A DNA stretch of 64,000 nt from NCBI GenBank assembly GCA_018901755.1, contig JAHIDZ010000001.1:1-64000 (forward strand). Reading direction: 5' to 3'. A model generated the notes under the pieces. The model ran no database searches and had not been told where the DNA came from. It was given only the letters and a program-made list of their open reading frames with translations. The position numbers and the translations under genes are program-made. Source of the stretch: Nanobdellota archaeon (lineage in GTDB: Archaea; Aenigmatarchaeota; Aenigmatarchaeia; Aenigmatarchaeales; Aenigmatarchaeaceae). Below, piece by piece: positions 28,340 to 36,986 of the stretch; positions within the stretch are counted from its first letter, which is position 1, and every line of letters begins with the position of its first letter.

Positions 28340-28891
28340 ATGAATAAAGTTGACGGTATCAGAAGCAAACCATCATATGATATTATTGAGAGTATGCCGG
28401 ATGGTTCAATAAAAAAATACTTTAATAAACACTGGAGCAGAACCCATTCTTTAGCTAATATAATTCATGATTGTGAACAGGACGGTTATAATTTTGATAA
28501 AGAAGCGGGAATGTTATTTAAACCGAGAAAAATCGCAGAAGAGGAACTTAACAAAACATGTTTAGACATTGTATTTTTAAGACCGAGTACACTTCATTAT
28601 CATCCAGACGTTATAGAATTGGTAAAATATAAAAGCGGTGCAGGACAGTTGCATGAGTTTGGTTACAATTACTCTTCTGATAGTATTCTTGAAAATATGA
28701 TAAATGGAAAAGTTCATAAAATTCATCAATTTTCACCTCGAAGATCGGAAAATTCATCTGCAATAGGTATTGATATAACACATGGATTTAAACCAAGTCC
28801 AAAACCCGGTTATTTAGAAATAGAGTTGGTTTGTTCTGGGATTTTAGATATGAATCAAGAAGTTACTATAAAGCCATTTAATGAGTGGTAG
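28340..28891 (+). CDS. Cupin-like hypothetical protein
   Basis: LHYHPDVIELVKYKSGAGQLHEFG resembles a cupin metal motif. Confidence 0.45.
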   Translation: MNKVDGIRSKPSYDIIESMPDGSIKKYFNKHWSRTHSLANIIHDCEQDGYNFDKEAGMLFKPRKIAEEELNKTCLDIVFLRPSTLHYHPDVIELVKYKSGAGQLHEFGYNYSSDSILENMINGKVHKIHQFSPRRSENSSAIGIDITHGFKPSPKPGYLEIELVCSGILDMNQEVTIKPFNEW

Positions 28892-28918
28892 ACCATTTCT
28901 TAAAATAGTTTAATTTTA

Positions 28919-28951
28919 TGGGTCCGCTCAGCCAAATGACAACCGTTATAT
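28919..28951 (+). repeat. 33-bp imperfect direct repeat copy 1
   Basis: TGGGTCCgctcagCCAAATGACAAccgTTATAT; 26/33 identical to 35400-35432. Confidence 0.6.
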
Positions 28952-28967
28952 GGGTTTTAATAAGCAG

Positions 28968-29009
28968 ATGTTAACTATTTATATACAAGTGTTAACAATC
29001 TATTAACAT
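28968..29009. promoter_or_regulatory. GTTAAC operator-like repeats around the TATA box of module 2
   Basis: GTTAAC at 28970 and 28991 (21-bp spacing), ATTAAC at 29002; TATA-like tatttatata between them; ATG at 29008. Confidence 0.6.
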
Positions 29010-29586
29010 GTTAGAAGAGCTATTTTCATCAAAGGCAAGGGTAAAGATACTGGAGTTATTAATATTCAAACAGGAGCAGCTCCATATAAGAGAAATAGCG
29101 AGAAGAATAGACGTTTCTGCACCTTACGTGATCAAAGAATTAAATAAACTAAAAAAACTGAATTTGGTGGCAGAATCAAGAATAGCCAACATGAAACTTT
29201 ATCGAATCAATAAAGCATCCCCCATTTACGAACCATTAAAGATAATATTCATGAGAACAGAAAATTTGGGGAAACACCTCAATGAGACTCTTAAAAACAA
29301 AAATATGAAATATGCTTTAATATATGGATCGTTCGCATCTGGCAGAGAAACTGAAAAAAGCGACATAGATTTATTAATCATTGGGTCCATAAAACAATCA
29401 GACATAATTGATGCGATAAGCGGTTTTGAAAGAAAGATGCTTAGGGAAGTAAATTATATCATATGGACTGAAAAGGAACTTGAAAAAAGAATTAAAGAAA
29501 AACATCATCTTTTAGTCGATATCGCTAAAAATCCTGTAATAATGATAATCGGGGATGAAGATGAATTCAGAAGAGCTGTTAAGTAA
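29008..29586 (+). CDS. HTH-fused minimal nucleotidyltransferase (MNT/HEPN module 2)
   Basis: HIREIARRIDVSAPYVIKELNKLKKLNLV (wHTH) and ALIYGSFASGRETEKSDIDLLII. Confidence 0.88.
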   Translation: MLEELFSSKARVKILELLIFKQEQLHIREIARRIDVSAPYVIKELNKLKKLNLVAESRIANMKLYRINKASPIYEPLKIIFMRTENLGKHLNETLKNKNMKYALIYGSFASGRETEKSDIDLLIIGSIKQSDIIDAISGFERKMLREVNYIIWTEKELEKRIKEKHHLLVDIAKNPVIMIIGDEDEFRRAVK

Positions 29587-29995
29587 AGGCATGATAGAGG
29601 CATTGGACATAGACAGCAATCTAATCAAAAAGACGCTAACGCGCGGAGAAAAGAATCTAAAAAGTTCTAAGAAAATATTCAAAAGCGAAGAATATGACTG
29701 GACTTTGGCTGTCGCTTATAGCGCCATGCTCCAGGCTGGAAGAGCTCTGATGTTTTCTAAAGGCTATCGGCCAAAAGGTGAATTCAAGCATCTATCAGTC
29801 ATAGAATTTGTTCATTCTGAATTCGGAGACAAGATTTCAAGCAAAATGATCAGATTATTTGATAATTACAGAAAAAAGAGAAACAAGATAGTATATGAAG
29901 AATATGACATTGTTTCAGAAGACGAGGCTGAAGAAGCTATTAAATTTGCAGATGAATTTTTGAATATGGTCAAGAAGATTTTAAAAGTAGCATAA
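29561..29995 (+). CDS. HEPN-domain protein (MNT/HEPN module 2)
   Basis: MNSEELLSKGMIEA...LKSSKKIFKSEEYDWTLAVAYSAMLQAGRALMFSKGYRP...RKKRNKIVYEEYDIVSEDEAEEAIKFADEFL; overlaps the MNT gene. Confidence 0.88.
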   Translation: MNSEELLSKGMIEALDIDSNLIKKTLTRGEKNLKSSKKIFKSEEYDWTLAVAYSAMLQAGRALMFSKGYRPKGEFKHLSVIEFVHSEFGDKISSKMIRLFDNYRKKRNKIVYEEYDIVSEDEAEEAIKFADEFLNMVKKILKVA

Positions 29996-30006
29996 CGGTG
30001 AAATAA

Positions 30007-30192
30007 ATGAAAAGAAAACTTATTATAGTTTGTTCGGAATGCAGGAAACCCTATGCTTTTAGGAAAAAAGGTTCAAATGAAATAGGAAGAGTTCCTTGCA
30101 AATGTGGTGCATCAATCTTAGTTATTACCAAACCTACTAAAGAAAAGATCAGGCGAAAAATGCTCAGAAAAATATTAAAACGTAAATTGTAA
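30007..30192 (+). CDS. Small zinc-ribbon, C-terminally basic protein
   Basis: IIVCSECRKPYAF...PCKCGASI...KIRRKMLRKILKRKL; GGTGA RBS upstream. Confidence 0.6.
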   Translation: MKRKLIIVCSECRKPYAFRKKGSNEIGRVPCKCGASILVITKPTKEKIRRKMLRKILKRKL

Positions 30193-30216
30193 AGCTTCCA
30201 AACATTTAAATAATTA

Positions 30217-31113
30217 TTAACTAACCATAATGAACGTTCCAATAAGTAAGAGCACTATTGCAATAATCTTTGTCCAAAGTACGCGTCCTTCAAATTCTTC
30301 TTTCATTATTTTGGGTCTAAACTTGCCTATAACAAATGCAAATAAACATACGAACAAAATGTTCAAAGATTTTAATGATGTTATCAATGATATTGGCCCA
30401 ATTAGTGTGGCATATGAAACTAAAAGGAAAGCTATAAGGGCAAATGATTCTGATAGTAGCACCAGTTTTAGATTTCTGAAAATTTTATAATTGGTTGAAA
30501 AATTATGTCTGAGTTTTTTACTAAACCAAAGAGGAATTGTTCCAAGGAAAAATCCAAAGAACCCGCAAAATAGATAAATTGTATAGTCTAAGCCATTTGA
30601 AAGAACGAATTTCACCATCACTGTAGCTATTGCAAAAATGATGTTTGATAATATCACAAGCTCAAGAGATTTTATCTTTTTTGGAAGCCCTGCTTCAAAT
30701 TTAAAAGATAATAAGAAAGAGCCAACAAACATTACAATTATTGCGAAATATATGAGTGGAGTGAATGTTTCATTTATTAAGAATGCTGCAAATATCGCAA
30801 CGAAAATAGGGGTTGTGGCCATCAGTGGTATCACCCTCGAAACCTCATCATGTTTTATGGAATGTAAAATTAGTATAGCTGATAGAGCTCCCAATACACC
30901 AGAAGTTATGCCGAGAGCAAGATTCAGTAAAGAAGCAGAAAAATTAGGTATAATTAATAGGGTTGCTGTGGCATATATCAAATTCATAAGACATATGAGC
31001 ATGACATAGGTAAGAGATCCGAAATCCCCCCTTAACACGTATTTTTGAATAATACTTGAGGCCGCATATAAGACAGCTACAAGCATGGTGATAATAACCC
31101 ACAGCGGAATCAT
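30217..31113 (-). CDS. EamA/DMT-family transporter
   Basis: Ten-TM pattern; VIPLMATTPIFVAIFAAFLINETFTP. Confidence 0.85.
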   Translation of the reverse strand: MIPLWVIITMLVAVLYAASSIIQKYVLRGDFGSLTYVMLICLMNLIYATATLLIIPNFSASLLNLALGITSGVLGALSAILILHSIKHDEVSRVIPLMATTPIFVAIFAAFLINETFTPLIYFAIIVMFVGSFLLSFKFEAGLPKKIKSLELVILSNIIFAIATVMVKFVLSNGLDYTIYLFCGFFGFFLGTIPLWFSKKLRHNFSTNYKIFRNLKLVLLSESFALIAFLLVSYATLIGPISLITSLKSLNILFVCLFAFVIGKFRPKIMKEEFEGRVLWTKIIAIVLLLIGTFIMVS

Positions 31114-31178
31114 AGAAATATATTCAACTGTTTAACTTATTAAATTTTCTATCAATAAAGTATATTGGAGATGTATAG

Positions 31179-32150
31179 ATGAAGATAATATTGAATATGA
31201 AAAAATCACTGGTAATAGAACCAAAACCGCCGTACAATTTTGATGCTACGATTTTCAAGCCATCTCACTATCCAGATCCACTGAGTAAATATGAGGCTGG
31301 GAAATACTGGTTTCCAATGAGATTCAAGAACAAGGTATATGGAATAAAAATGGAAAATCTCGGAATAGTAAACAGGCCAAAAATCAAGATTAGTATCTTC
31401 TATAAATCGAATTTATCAAAGAACGAAATGAAGGAAATTGTAGATGAACTGGATTATAGGCTTGAGTTTAATCGTGATATTTCAGAGTTCTTTAGAAGAT
31501 TCAAAAACGATAAAGTGCTTTCGCCGTTCATAGCGAAATGGTATGGAATGCATGGAAGTTGCACCCATGATTTATACGGTCTTTTAATGGTGGGGATATT
31601 CCTGCAAAATGCTACTGTTAGGAGAACTGTTCAGATGACAGAAGCTATGCTAAAGAAATATGGTACTAAGGTTATATTTGATGGGAAGGAGGTCTATGAA
31701 TTTTGGAAACCTGAGAAAATAATAAAGGTATCTGAAACAGATCTTAGAGCGCTGAAGGTAGGATACCGGGCTAAGCTGTTCATAAAACTCTCCGAGACGT
31801 TTGTTAAAGAGTACATTGATGAATTTGAACTGAGAAAAATGTCGGTAGAAAACGCTAAGAAAAAACTGATAAAATTATATGGTGTCGGACCAGAAACCGC
31901 ACGCATTCTATTGCATGAGGCTTTGCACCATTACGATATATTTGAACATGTCTCGCCTTGGCAACAAAAGATATACTCAAAACTCCTATTTGGTAAGAAA
32001 CTGGTTCCAGTTGAAAAGATAATTGGATATGTGAATAGTCACTGGGGCGAATGGTCGGTTCTTGCCACAAACTATATCTGGGAAGATATCTTTTGGAGAA
32101 GGAAACATGGAGAAAATATCCCTTGGCTGGAAAAGGAGATAAGGTTATAA
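31179..32150 (+). CDS. HhH-GPD superfamily DNA glycosylase-like protein
   Basis: KLIKLYGVGPETARILLHEALHHYDIFEHVSPWQQKIYSKLLFG. Confidence 0.75.
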   Translation: MKIILNMKKSLVIEPKPPYNFDATIFKPSHYPDPLSKYEAGKYWFPMRFKNKVYGIKMENLGIVNRPKIKISIFYKSNLSKNEMKEIVDELDYRLEFNRDISEFFRRFKNDKVLSPFIAKWYGMHGSCTHDLYGLLMVGIFLQNATVRRTVQMTEAMLKKYGTKVIFDGKEVYEFWKPEKIIKVSETDLRALKVGYRAKLFIKLSETFVKEYIDEFELRKMSVENAKKKLIKLYGVGPETARILLHEALHHYDIFEHVSPWQQKIYSKLLFGKKLVPVEKIIGYVNSHWGEWSVLATNYIWEDIFWRRKHGENIPWLEKEIRL

Positions 32151-32184
32151 GAATTGCTTCTAAATAATGTTTAAGGTGAAATAG

Positions 32185-32874
32185 GTGGAAAAAATAACTA
32201 AACCTTTAGATGCTAAAGATAAAGCAGGAATATTCACTGAAGGAATAAATTATTTCGTTACTGGTGAAAATTCTATATGGGGTAAAGGAGATAAAGAAAC
32301 TTTAGAATTTTTAGATAAAGAAGAAATTAAAGGCAAATGGTTGAATTTAGCTTCAGGTGATGGGAGATACAATTTAAATTTATTGAAGAAAGCCAATTTT
32401 GTAGTAGCTTCTGATATTGATGAAAGTGCTTTAAGTAAATTATGGCACACCACTCCGGAAGAATATAGAAATAAATTAGAAACTAAAGTATTTGATATAG
32501 TTAAACCATTTCCGTTTGAAGGCAATTCGTTTGATGGTATTTTCTGTGCAGGAACTCTACATCTGTTCCCAGTAGAAGTTTTCAAGAAAATAATTAAAGA
32601 AATAGATAGAATACTTAAACCGGGGGGAAAGATTATAATTGATTTCGCAACTGATATTAAAAGAATTTCTTCAGAAGGCAAATTAATCACATTTGGGGAT
32701 GAACCACTTTATACTTTGGAAGAAGCTAAAATATTATTAAAAGAACTTTTCAAAGATTACAAAACTATGATTAATGAGTTATCGGTGTTTGAAGAAGATT
32801 TTAAGGCATGCAATCCGCCATATAAATTTACTTGTAGAGGTGTTTTATTGGTAGCTGAAAAGGTGAATAGATGA
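32185..32874 (+). CDS. Class I SAM-dependent methyltransferase (GTG start)
   Basis: LNLASGDGRYNLNLLKKANFVVASDID; FDGIFCAGTLHLFP. Confidence 0.85.
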   Translation: MEKITKPLDAKDKAGIFTEGINYFVTGENSIWGKGDKETLEFLDKEEIKGKWLNLASGDGRYNLNLLKKANFVVASDIDESALSKLWHTTPEEYRNKLETKVFDIVKPFPFEGNSFDGIFCAGTLHLFPVEVFKKIIKEIDRILKPGGKIIIDFATDIKRISSEGKLITFGDEPLYTLEEAKILLKELFKDYKTMINELSVFEEDFKACNPPYKFTCRGVLLVAEKVNR

Positions 32875-33524
32875 AGTTAGCTGATATGACTTGGAAAGAA
32901 GCAACAGAAAAATGCAAAGATAAGATTATTCTTATTCCACATGGTTCAACAGAACAACACGGATATCATTTGCCATTAAAGACAGATGCCTTTATTGCTG
33001 AAAAGGTTTGTGAGATATTTTATGATTCTAAAGATGTTGTAGTTGCTCCGGTAATGAATTATACAGGTGTTAGGGCCGGAAAATTTAAACTTGGAACAGT
33101 TGGACCAAATGCCGATGAATATGAAGAGTGGCTAAAAGTAATTATTTCTGATTTTATGAAACTTAAACCAGGGAAAGTATTTTTCTTTTTAGGTCATGAT
33201 GGAAAAACACAGAGATTGGTTTTGAATAAATTAATTGAAGTATATGGTGATAAGTTAGGTTATCTTGGTGCAGGAGATTGTGATATAAATGATATTACTG
33301 AAACAGGGGGTCATGCAGGTGAAGGAGAAACTTCATTGATGTTATATTTAGATCCTAAAAATGTTCAAATGGATAAAGCTGTCGACGAACCATGGCCTGA
33401 AGATACAACTAATGGTATAAGCGAAAGTGGTTCTGACGGATTTCCAACTAAGGCAACTGCTGAAAAAGGAAAACTTCTATTAGAGCTTTTTAGAAAAACG
33501 CTTAAAGAAAAGGTGTTTGGATGA
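32871..33524 (+). CDS. Creatininase-family amidohydrolase
   Basis: LIPHGSTEQHGYHLPLKTDAFIAEKV; GGHAGEGETSLML. Confidence 0.88.
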   Translation: MKLADMTWKEATEKCKDKIILIPHGSTEQHGYHLPLKTDAFIAEKVCEIFYDSKDVVVAPVMNYTGVRAGKFKLGTVGPNADEYEEWLKVIISDFMKLKPGKVFFFLGHDGKTQRLVLNKLIEVYGDKLGYLGAGDCDINDITETGGHAGEGETSLMLYLDPKNVQMDKAVDEPWPEDTTNGISESGSDGFPTKATAEKGKLLLELFRKTLKEKVFG

Positions 33525-34075
33525 CGGAATTGTTTGATATATTAGATGAAAATGGAAATAAAACAGGTAAAACTGAAAATAAGAAAATAATACATGAAAA
33601 AGGTTTATGGCATTCAGCTGTTCATATTTGGATATATAATTCAAAAGGAGAGATATTGCTACAAAAAAGAGCTATGAATAAAGATTATTGGCCAGGTAGA
33701 TGGGACATTTCGTCTGCCGGACATATTTCTGCAGGAGAAACGCCTGAACATAGTGTTGTTAGAGAACTTGAAGAAGAGCTTGGAATTAAGGTTATGCTAT
33801 CAAATTTGAAAAAAATTAAAATTAGAAAATCGACAAATAGTGTTCCCGAAATAAACTACTATAATAATGAATTTGATCATGTATTTCTTTTTAGATTTGA
33901 CGGCGATATATCAGAGTTAAAGTTTGAAGATGGCGAAGTTGAAAAAGTAAAGTTTATTTCAGCTGAGCGATTCGAGAAAGAGCTTAACGATAAAGAGCTT
34001 TTGAAAACATATGTCCCTCATAGACAGTATTATTTTGATATAATTGAAGCTGTGAAAAAAGAGCTGATCAAATGA
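33521..34075 (+). CDS. NUDIX hydrolase (isopentenyl-diphosphate isomerase-like subgroup)
   Basis: GHISAGETPEHSVVRELEEELGI Nudix box; LFDILDENGNKTGKTENKKIIHEKGLWHSAVHIWIY. Confidence 0.9.
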   Translation: MTELFDILDENGNKTGKTENKKIIHEKGLWHSAVHIWIYNSKGEILLQKRAMNKDYWPGRWDISSAGHISAGETPEHSVVRELEEELGIKVMLSNLKKIKIRKSTNSVPEINYYNNEFDHVFLFRFDGDISELKFEDGEVEKVKFISAERFEKELNDKELLKTYVPHRQYYFDIIEAVKKELIK

Positions 34076-34395
34076 AAATAATAATAAAGAGTCAAAGAAA
34101 TAGTAGATTTCTATATCAACTTTCATCAATTTGTGTCTTAATTGGTGTTTTCATGTTTACTGCTTCATTATCATACATACAAAGTGGTTTATCTTTAGGC
34201 AATTCTTCTGATGGTACTGTAGGAATTTTATTTGGATTTGCAAACTATTTTATAAATTTTGGTGGTTATGTTGTTTTACTTGGCATTTTCTTTGCGTTTT
34301 TAGGATTTGGAATAGATTATGATGAAAACGAAAAGAGAAAAACTTTGAAAACAAATGATCCAGTTGGAAGATTTTTTAAATGGTGTAATAGATGA
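34072..34395 (+). CDS. Small membrane protein
   Basis: Two TM segments; 4-nt overlap with the NUDIX gene. Confidence 0.55.
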   Translation: MKIIIKSQRNSRFLYQLSSICVLIGVFMFTASLSYIQSGLSLGNSSDGTVGILFGFANYFINFGGYVVLLGIFFAFLGFGIDYDENEKRKTLKTNDPVGRFFKWCNR

Positions 34396-34619
34396 TACAA
34401 GTTATAGTATATCTAAAAGCTATATTTACAGTTATATTAAAAAGGGCATCACTTGGTCTATTAATATTTTTAATTTATTCTGGTATTGCCAATTTCATTT
34501 TAAATTTTATGCAATTTGGCTATATTATACCAATAAACTCTAATTTGACTACAGCAATTATATTTGGAAGTATTGTAGGTTTTATTCAACATACTGTTTT
34601 ACAAATAAGGAATAAGTGA
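34392..34619 (+). CDS. Small membrane protein
   Basis: 4-nt overlap with the previous ORF; hydrophobic. Confidence 0.5.
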   Translation: MIQVIVYLKAIFTVILKRASLGLLIFLIYSGIANFILNFMQFGYIIPINSNLTTAIIFGSIVGFIQHTVLQIRNK

Positions 34620-34752
34620 AATTAATGTTATGAGGGGTTAAACACTTTTGATATGCGTACTCTGAGTTCGCTATTAAAATTTTAAAGAAACCCAATAGCA
34701 AAATCTTAGACCAATATCTAAAACTTATTAAGACATAATTTCATTTAATAAT

Positions 34753-35388
34753 ATGGTTACTCGTATACTTTGTTTCGGTGATTCGCATGTATGGGGATAT
34801 ATTCCTAATACGGACCATGAGAGATTTTCTGATAAAGAAAGGTTCCCAAAAATATTACAGAAATTATTAGGGTCGAAATATGAAATTATTGAAGAGGGAT
34901 TAAATAGTAGGACATTAGTTTCTGAAGATACAAGACCTAATAAAGAGGGTAGAAGTGGGAGCACTTATTTGATTCCATGTTTAGATTCACACGACCCTAT
35001 AGATTTAGTCATTCTTATGCTTGGTGCAAATGAATTAAAGCACAACTTCAATAATTCGTCTGAACAGATTGGAAACCTTTTAGAAAAACACTTTGTAAAG
35101 GTAATCTTAAAAAGAAAATCTCAATTTAGAAACACTTATCCTAAGTTAATAATTGTTTCTCCTCCAATAATAAATGAAGAAACAGAATATGCTCAAAAAA
35201 GATATATTGGAGGAACTGAGAAATCAAAACAATTAAGTAAAGTTTATGCGAAAATTGCTAAGAGAAATAATTGTGAATTTGTTGATACAAGTCAATTAAA
35301 AGTTGGTTCTGATGGGGTTCACATGACTAAAGAAAGTCATACTAAACTCGCAGAAATTATCATGAGTAAAATAACTCAATCTATGTAG
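34753..35388 (+). CDS. SGNH/GDSL-family hydrolase
   Basis: ILCFGDSHVWGYIP; LVILMLGANELK; VGSDGVHMTKESH. Confidence 0.9.
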   Translation: MVTRILCFGDSHVWGYIPNTDHERFSDKERFPKILQKLLGSKYEIIEEGLNSRTLVSEDTRPNKEGRSGSTYLIPCLDSHDPIDLVILMLGANELKHNFNNSSEQIGNLLEKHFVKVILKRKSQFRNTYPKLIIVSPPIINEETEYAQKRYIGGTEKSKQLSKVYAKIAKRNNCEFVDTSQLKVGSDGVHMTKESHTKLAEIIMSKITQSM

Positions 35389-35399
35389 GACGATTCTCG

Positions 35400-35432
35400 T
35401 GGGTCCACCACACCAAATGACAATCTTTATAT
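35400..35432 (+). repeat. 33-bp imperfect direct repeat copy 2
   Basis: TGGGTCCaccacaCCAAATGACAAtctTTATAT; pairs with 28919-28951. Confidence 0.6.
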
Positions 35433-35495
35433 TACCCCGAAAGCACATACAAATCACTACAGAAGCGCCTGAAAAGGTAATAGAAGCCCCTAACT

Positions 35496-35509
35496 CAGTG
35501 GGAGCACCA
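35496..35509 (+). repeat. att-like 14-bp copy of the tRNA-Glu 3' end
   Basis: CAGTGGGAGCACCA identical to 24544-24557. Confidence 0.75.
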
Positions 35510-35590
35510 ACTATTTTTTCTTATTTTATTACATATTGTAACCAATCAATATTTTTATATACTATAAATTCCATTAGAGAATAGATTGAT

Positions 35591-35875
35591 ATGAATTATA
35601 ATTATCATCATAGAAAAATAATAAAGAAATTTGAAGGAAAAACAGACGAATTTACAAAATTATTTTCTGATAGTGAGATAAAGATATTATTATTATGGGC
35701 AATAATTGGACCATTCTGCGCATTAGGTTATATTGTTTGGTTGAAATATCCTAAACTAAGATTATTATCATTGATATTCTTTTTAGCCAATATGATATAT
35801 TTCGTAGGACAGTTAGGCGGTATTTTATATATCCTACCAAAGGCTAATATTATACTAAGTAGACTATTCGTATAA
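35591..35875 (+). CDS. Small membrane protein
   Basis: Two TM helices. Confidence 0.5.
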   Translation: MNYNYHHRKIIKKFEGKTDEFTKLFSDSEIKILLLWAIIGPFCALGYIVWLKYPKLRLLSLIFFLANMIYFVGQLGGILYILPKANIILSRLFV

Positions 35876-35896
35876 TGAAAATTGAGGTGAAATAAA

Positions 35897-36058
35897 ATGG
35901 CATTAGTTGTAAAAAACGCAGTAAAGAAATCTACAAAATTGAGAACATCTGGAGATTTTATCAAAGCATTAGATAAACATGTTGCAGAAATTATGAAAAC
36001 AGCAGAAGTAAGATGCAAAGCAAACGGAAGAGCAACAATAAGACCTTGCGATTTATAG
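35897..36058 (+). CDS. 53-aa histone-fold-like protein (missed by the ORF track)
   Basis: gaggtgaaataaaATG; MALVVKNAVKKSTKLRTSGDFIKALDKHVAEIMKTAEVRCKANGRATIRPCDL resembles short DUF1931/histone-like archaeal proteins. Confidence 0.7.
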   Translation: MALVVKNAVKKSTKLRTSGDFIKALDKHVAEIMKTAEVRCKANGRATIRPCDL

Positions 36059-36089
36059 GGAACTAGGTTCCCTCCTATTTTTCTTTTTC
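36058..36089 (+). terminator. Stem-loop terminator
   Basis: GGGAAC-TAG-GTTCCC followed by tcctatttttcttttt. Confidence 0.6.
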
Positions 36090-36119
36090 AGTTAATTTTA
36101 TAACAACATAATATTATTC

Positions 36120-36872
36120 TTGTTTATGGATCCATTATCATTTTTAGCAGTATTTGCTATAGGAATTATAGCTGCATTTATGGGTAATTTTGCAGGCGGA
36201 GGAGGAGGATTACTCTCGATACCGTTATTGATATTTTTAGGATTGCCGCCAGCTATAGCAGTTGCAACGAATAAATTCGGGGCGCTAGGTGTCTGCGGTT
36301 CAGCGGTGTATAAATTCTCTAAAGCAAAAAAAATTGATTTCAAAAATGCCGCGCCGTTTATAATAATATCTGTAATTGGGGCAGCAATCGGCGCAAATGT
36401 GCTTCTAACGTTAGATCAGGCGTTACTTATGAAAATCATAGGCGTGATAATTCTTTTACTGCTCCCGGCGATATTTCTGAAAAAAGATTTTGGACTAAAG
36501 AGGAACCGTGTTGCTAAGAAAGGCAGAACATTGGGTTACATGATATATTTCTGTATTGCCATTTACAATGGATTTATGGGCGCGGCTGCCGGGTTATTTT
36601 CAATATTTTCACTTACTAGATTATTTGGATATACTCTCATAGAATCAATTGCGCTGGATAAGTTTGTTTTATTATTCAATACAATAATAGCTGTTATAAT
36701 TTTCGCATCAGCAGGAATAATAAATTATGAGTTTGGTATTGCTATACTTTTAGGAATGACAGTCGGCGGGTATTTTGGCGCGAAGACCGCGATAGACAAA
36801 GGAAACAAGTATGTTAAAATTGCGTTCGGATTGGTCGTATTCGCATCTGCTATAAAACTATTATTCTTTTAA
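36120..36872 (+). CDS. TauE/SafE-family permease
   Basis: IAAFMGNFAGGGGGLLSIPLLIFLGLPPAIAVATNKFGAL; second repeat GFMGAAAGLFSIF. Confidence 0.9.
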   Translation: MFMDPLSFLAVFAIGIIAAFMGNFAGGGGGLLSIPLLIFLGLPPAIAVATNKFGALGVCGSAVYKFSKAKKIDFKNAAPFIIISVIGAAIGANVLLTLDQALLMKIIGVIILLLLPAIFLKKDFGLKRNRVAKKGRTLGYMIYFCIAIYNGFMGAAAGLFSIFSLTRLFGYTLIESIALDKFVLLFNTIIAVIIFASAGIINYEFGIAILLGMTVGGYFGAKTAIDKGNKYVKIAFGLVVFASAIKLLFF

Positions 36873-36923
36873 ATATTTTAGAAATCCATTAAAATTAATG
36901 CGGGAGTCGCCCAGCTAGGTCAA

Positions 36924-36942
36924 ATGGATGAATCCAGACCAA
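36924..36942 (+). other. tRNA-Leu D-loop intron, 19 nt
   Basis: Central helix GGTC/GACC, bulges AA|A and AA|A, intron helix TGGA-TGAA-TCCA; removal restores a normal Leu D-loop GGTCAAAGGC. Confidence 0.85.
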
Positions 36943-36951
36943 AGGCGCAAG

Positions 36952-36986
36952 CGTCATTTTGAGTAATGATTCAATATGATTGCGAA
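36952..36986 (+). other. tRNA-Leu anticodon-stem intron (30/31), 35 nt
   Basis: Central helix CGCA/TGCG, bulges AG|C and AA|A, intron helix GTCATTTTG/CAATATGAT (one mismatch). Confidence 0.82.

Larger units (their letters stand above)
24555..35509. mobile_element. Integrated ~11-kb genomic island at tRNA-Glu
   Basis: 14-bp CAGTGGGAGCACCA at 24544-24557 (tRNA 3' end) repeated at 35496-35509; recombinase remnant next to the tRNA; accessory gene content. Confidence 0.75.

Noticed and set aside
34355-34543. Alternative + ORF of 62 aa
   Set aside because: Overlaps the better-supported 34072-34395 and 34392-34619 genes that show ATGA coupling.
34948-34965. Second copy of AGTGGGAGCAC (11 bp of the att sequence)
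   Set aside because: It lies inside the SGNH hydrolase coding sequence (RSGSTYL) and is shorter. Most likely coincidence.
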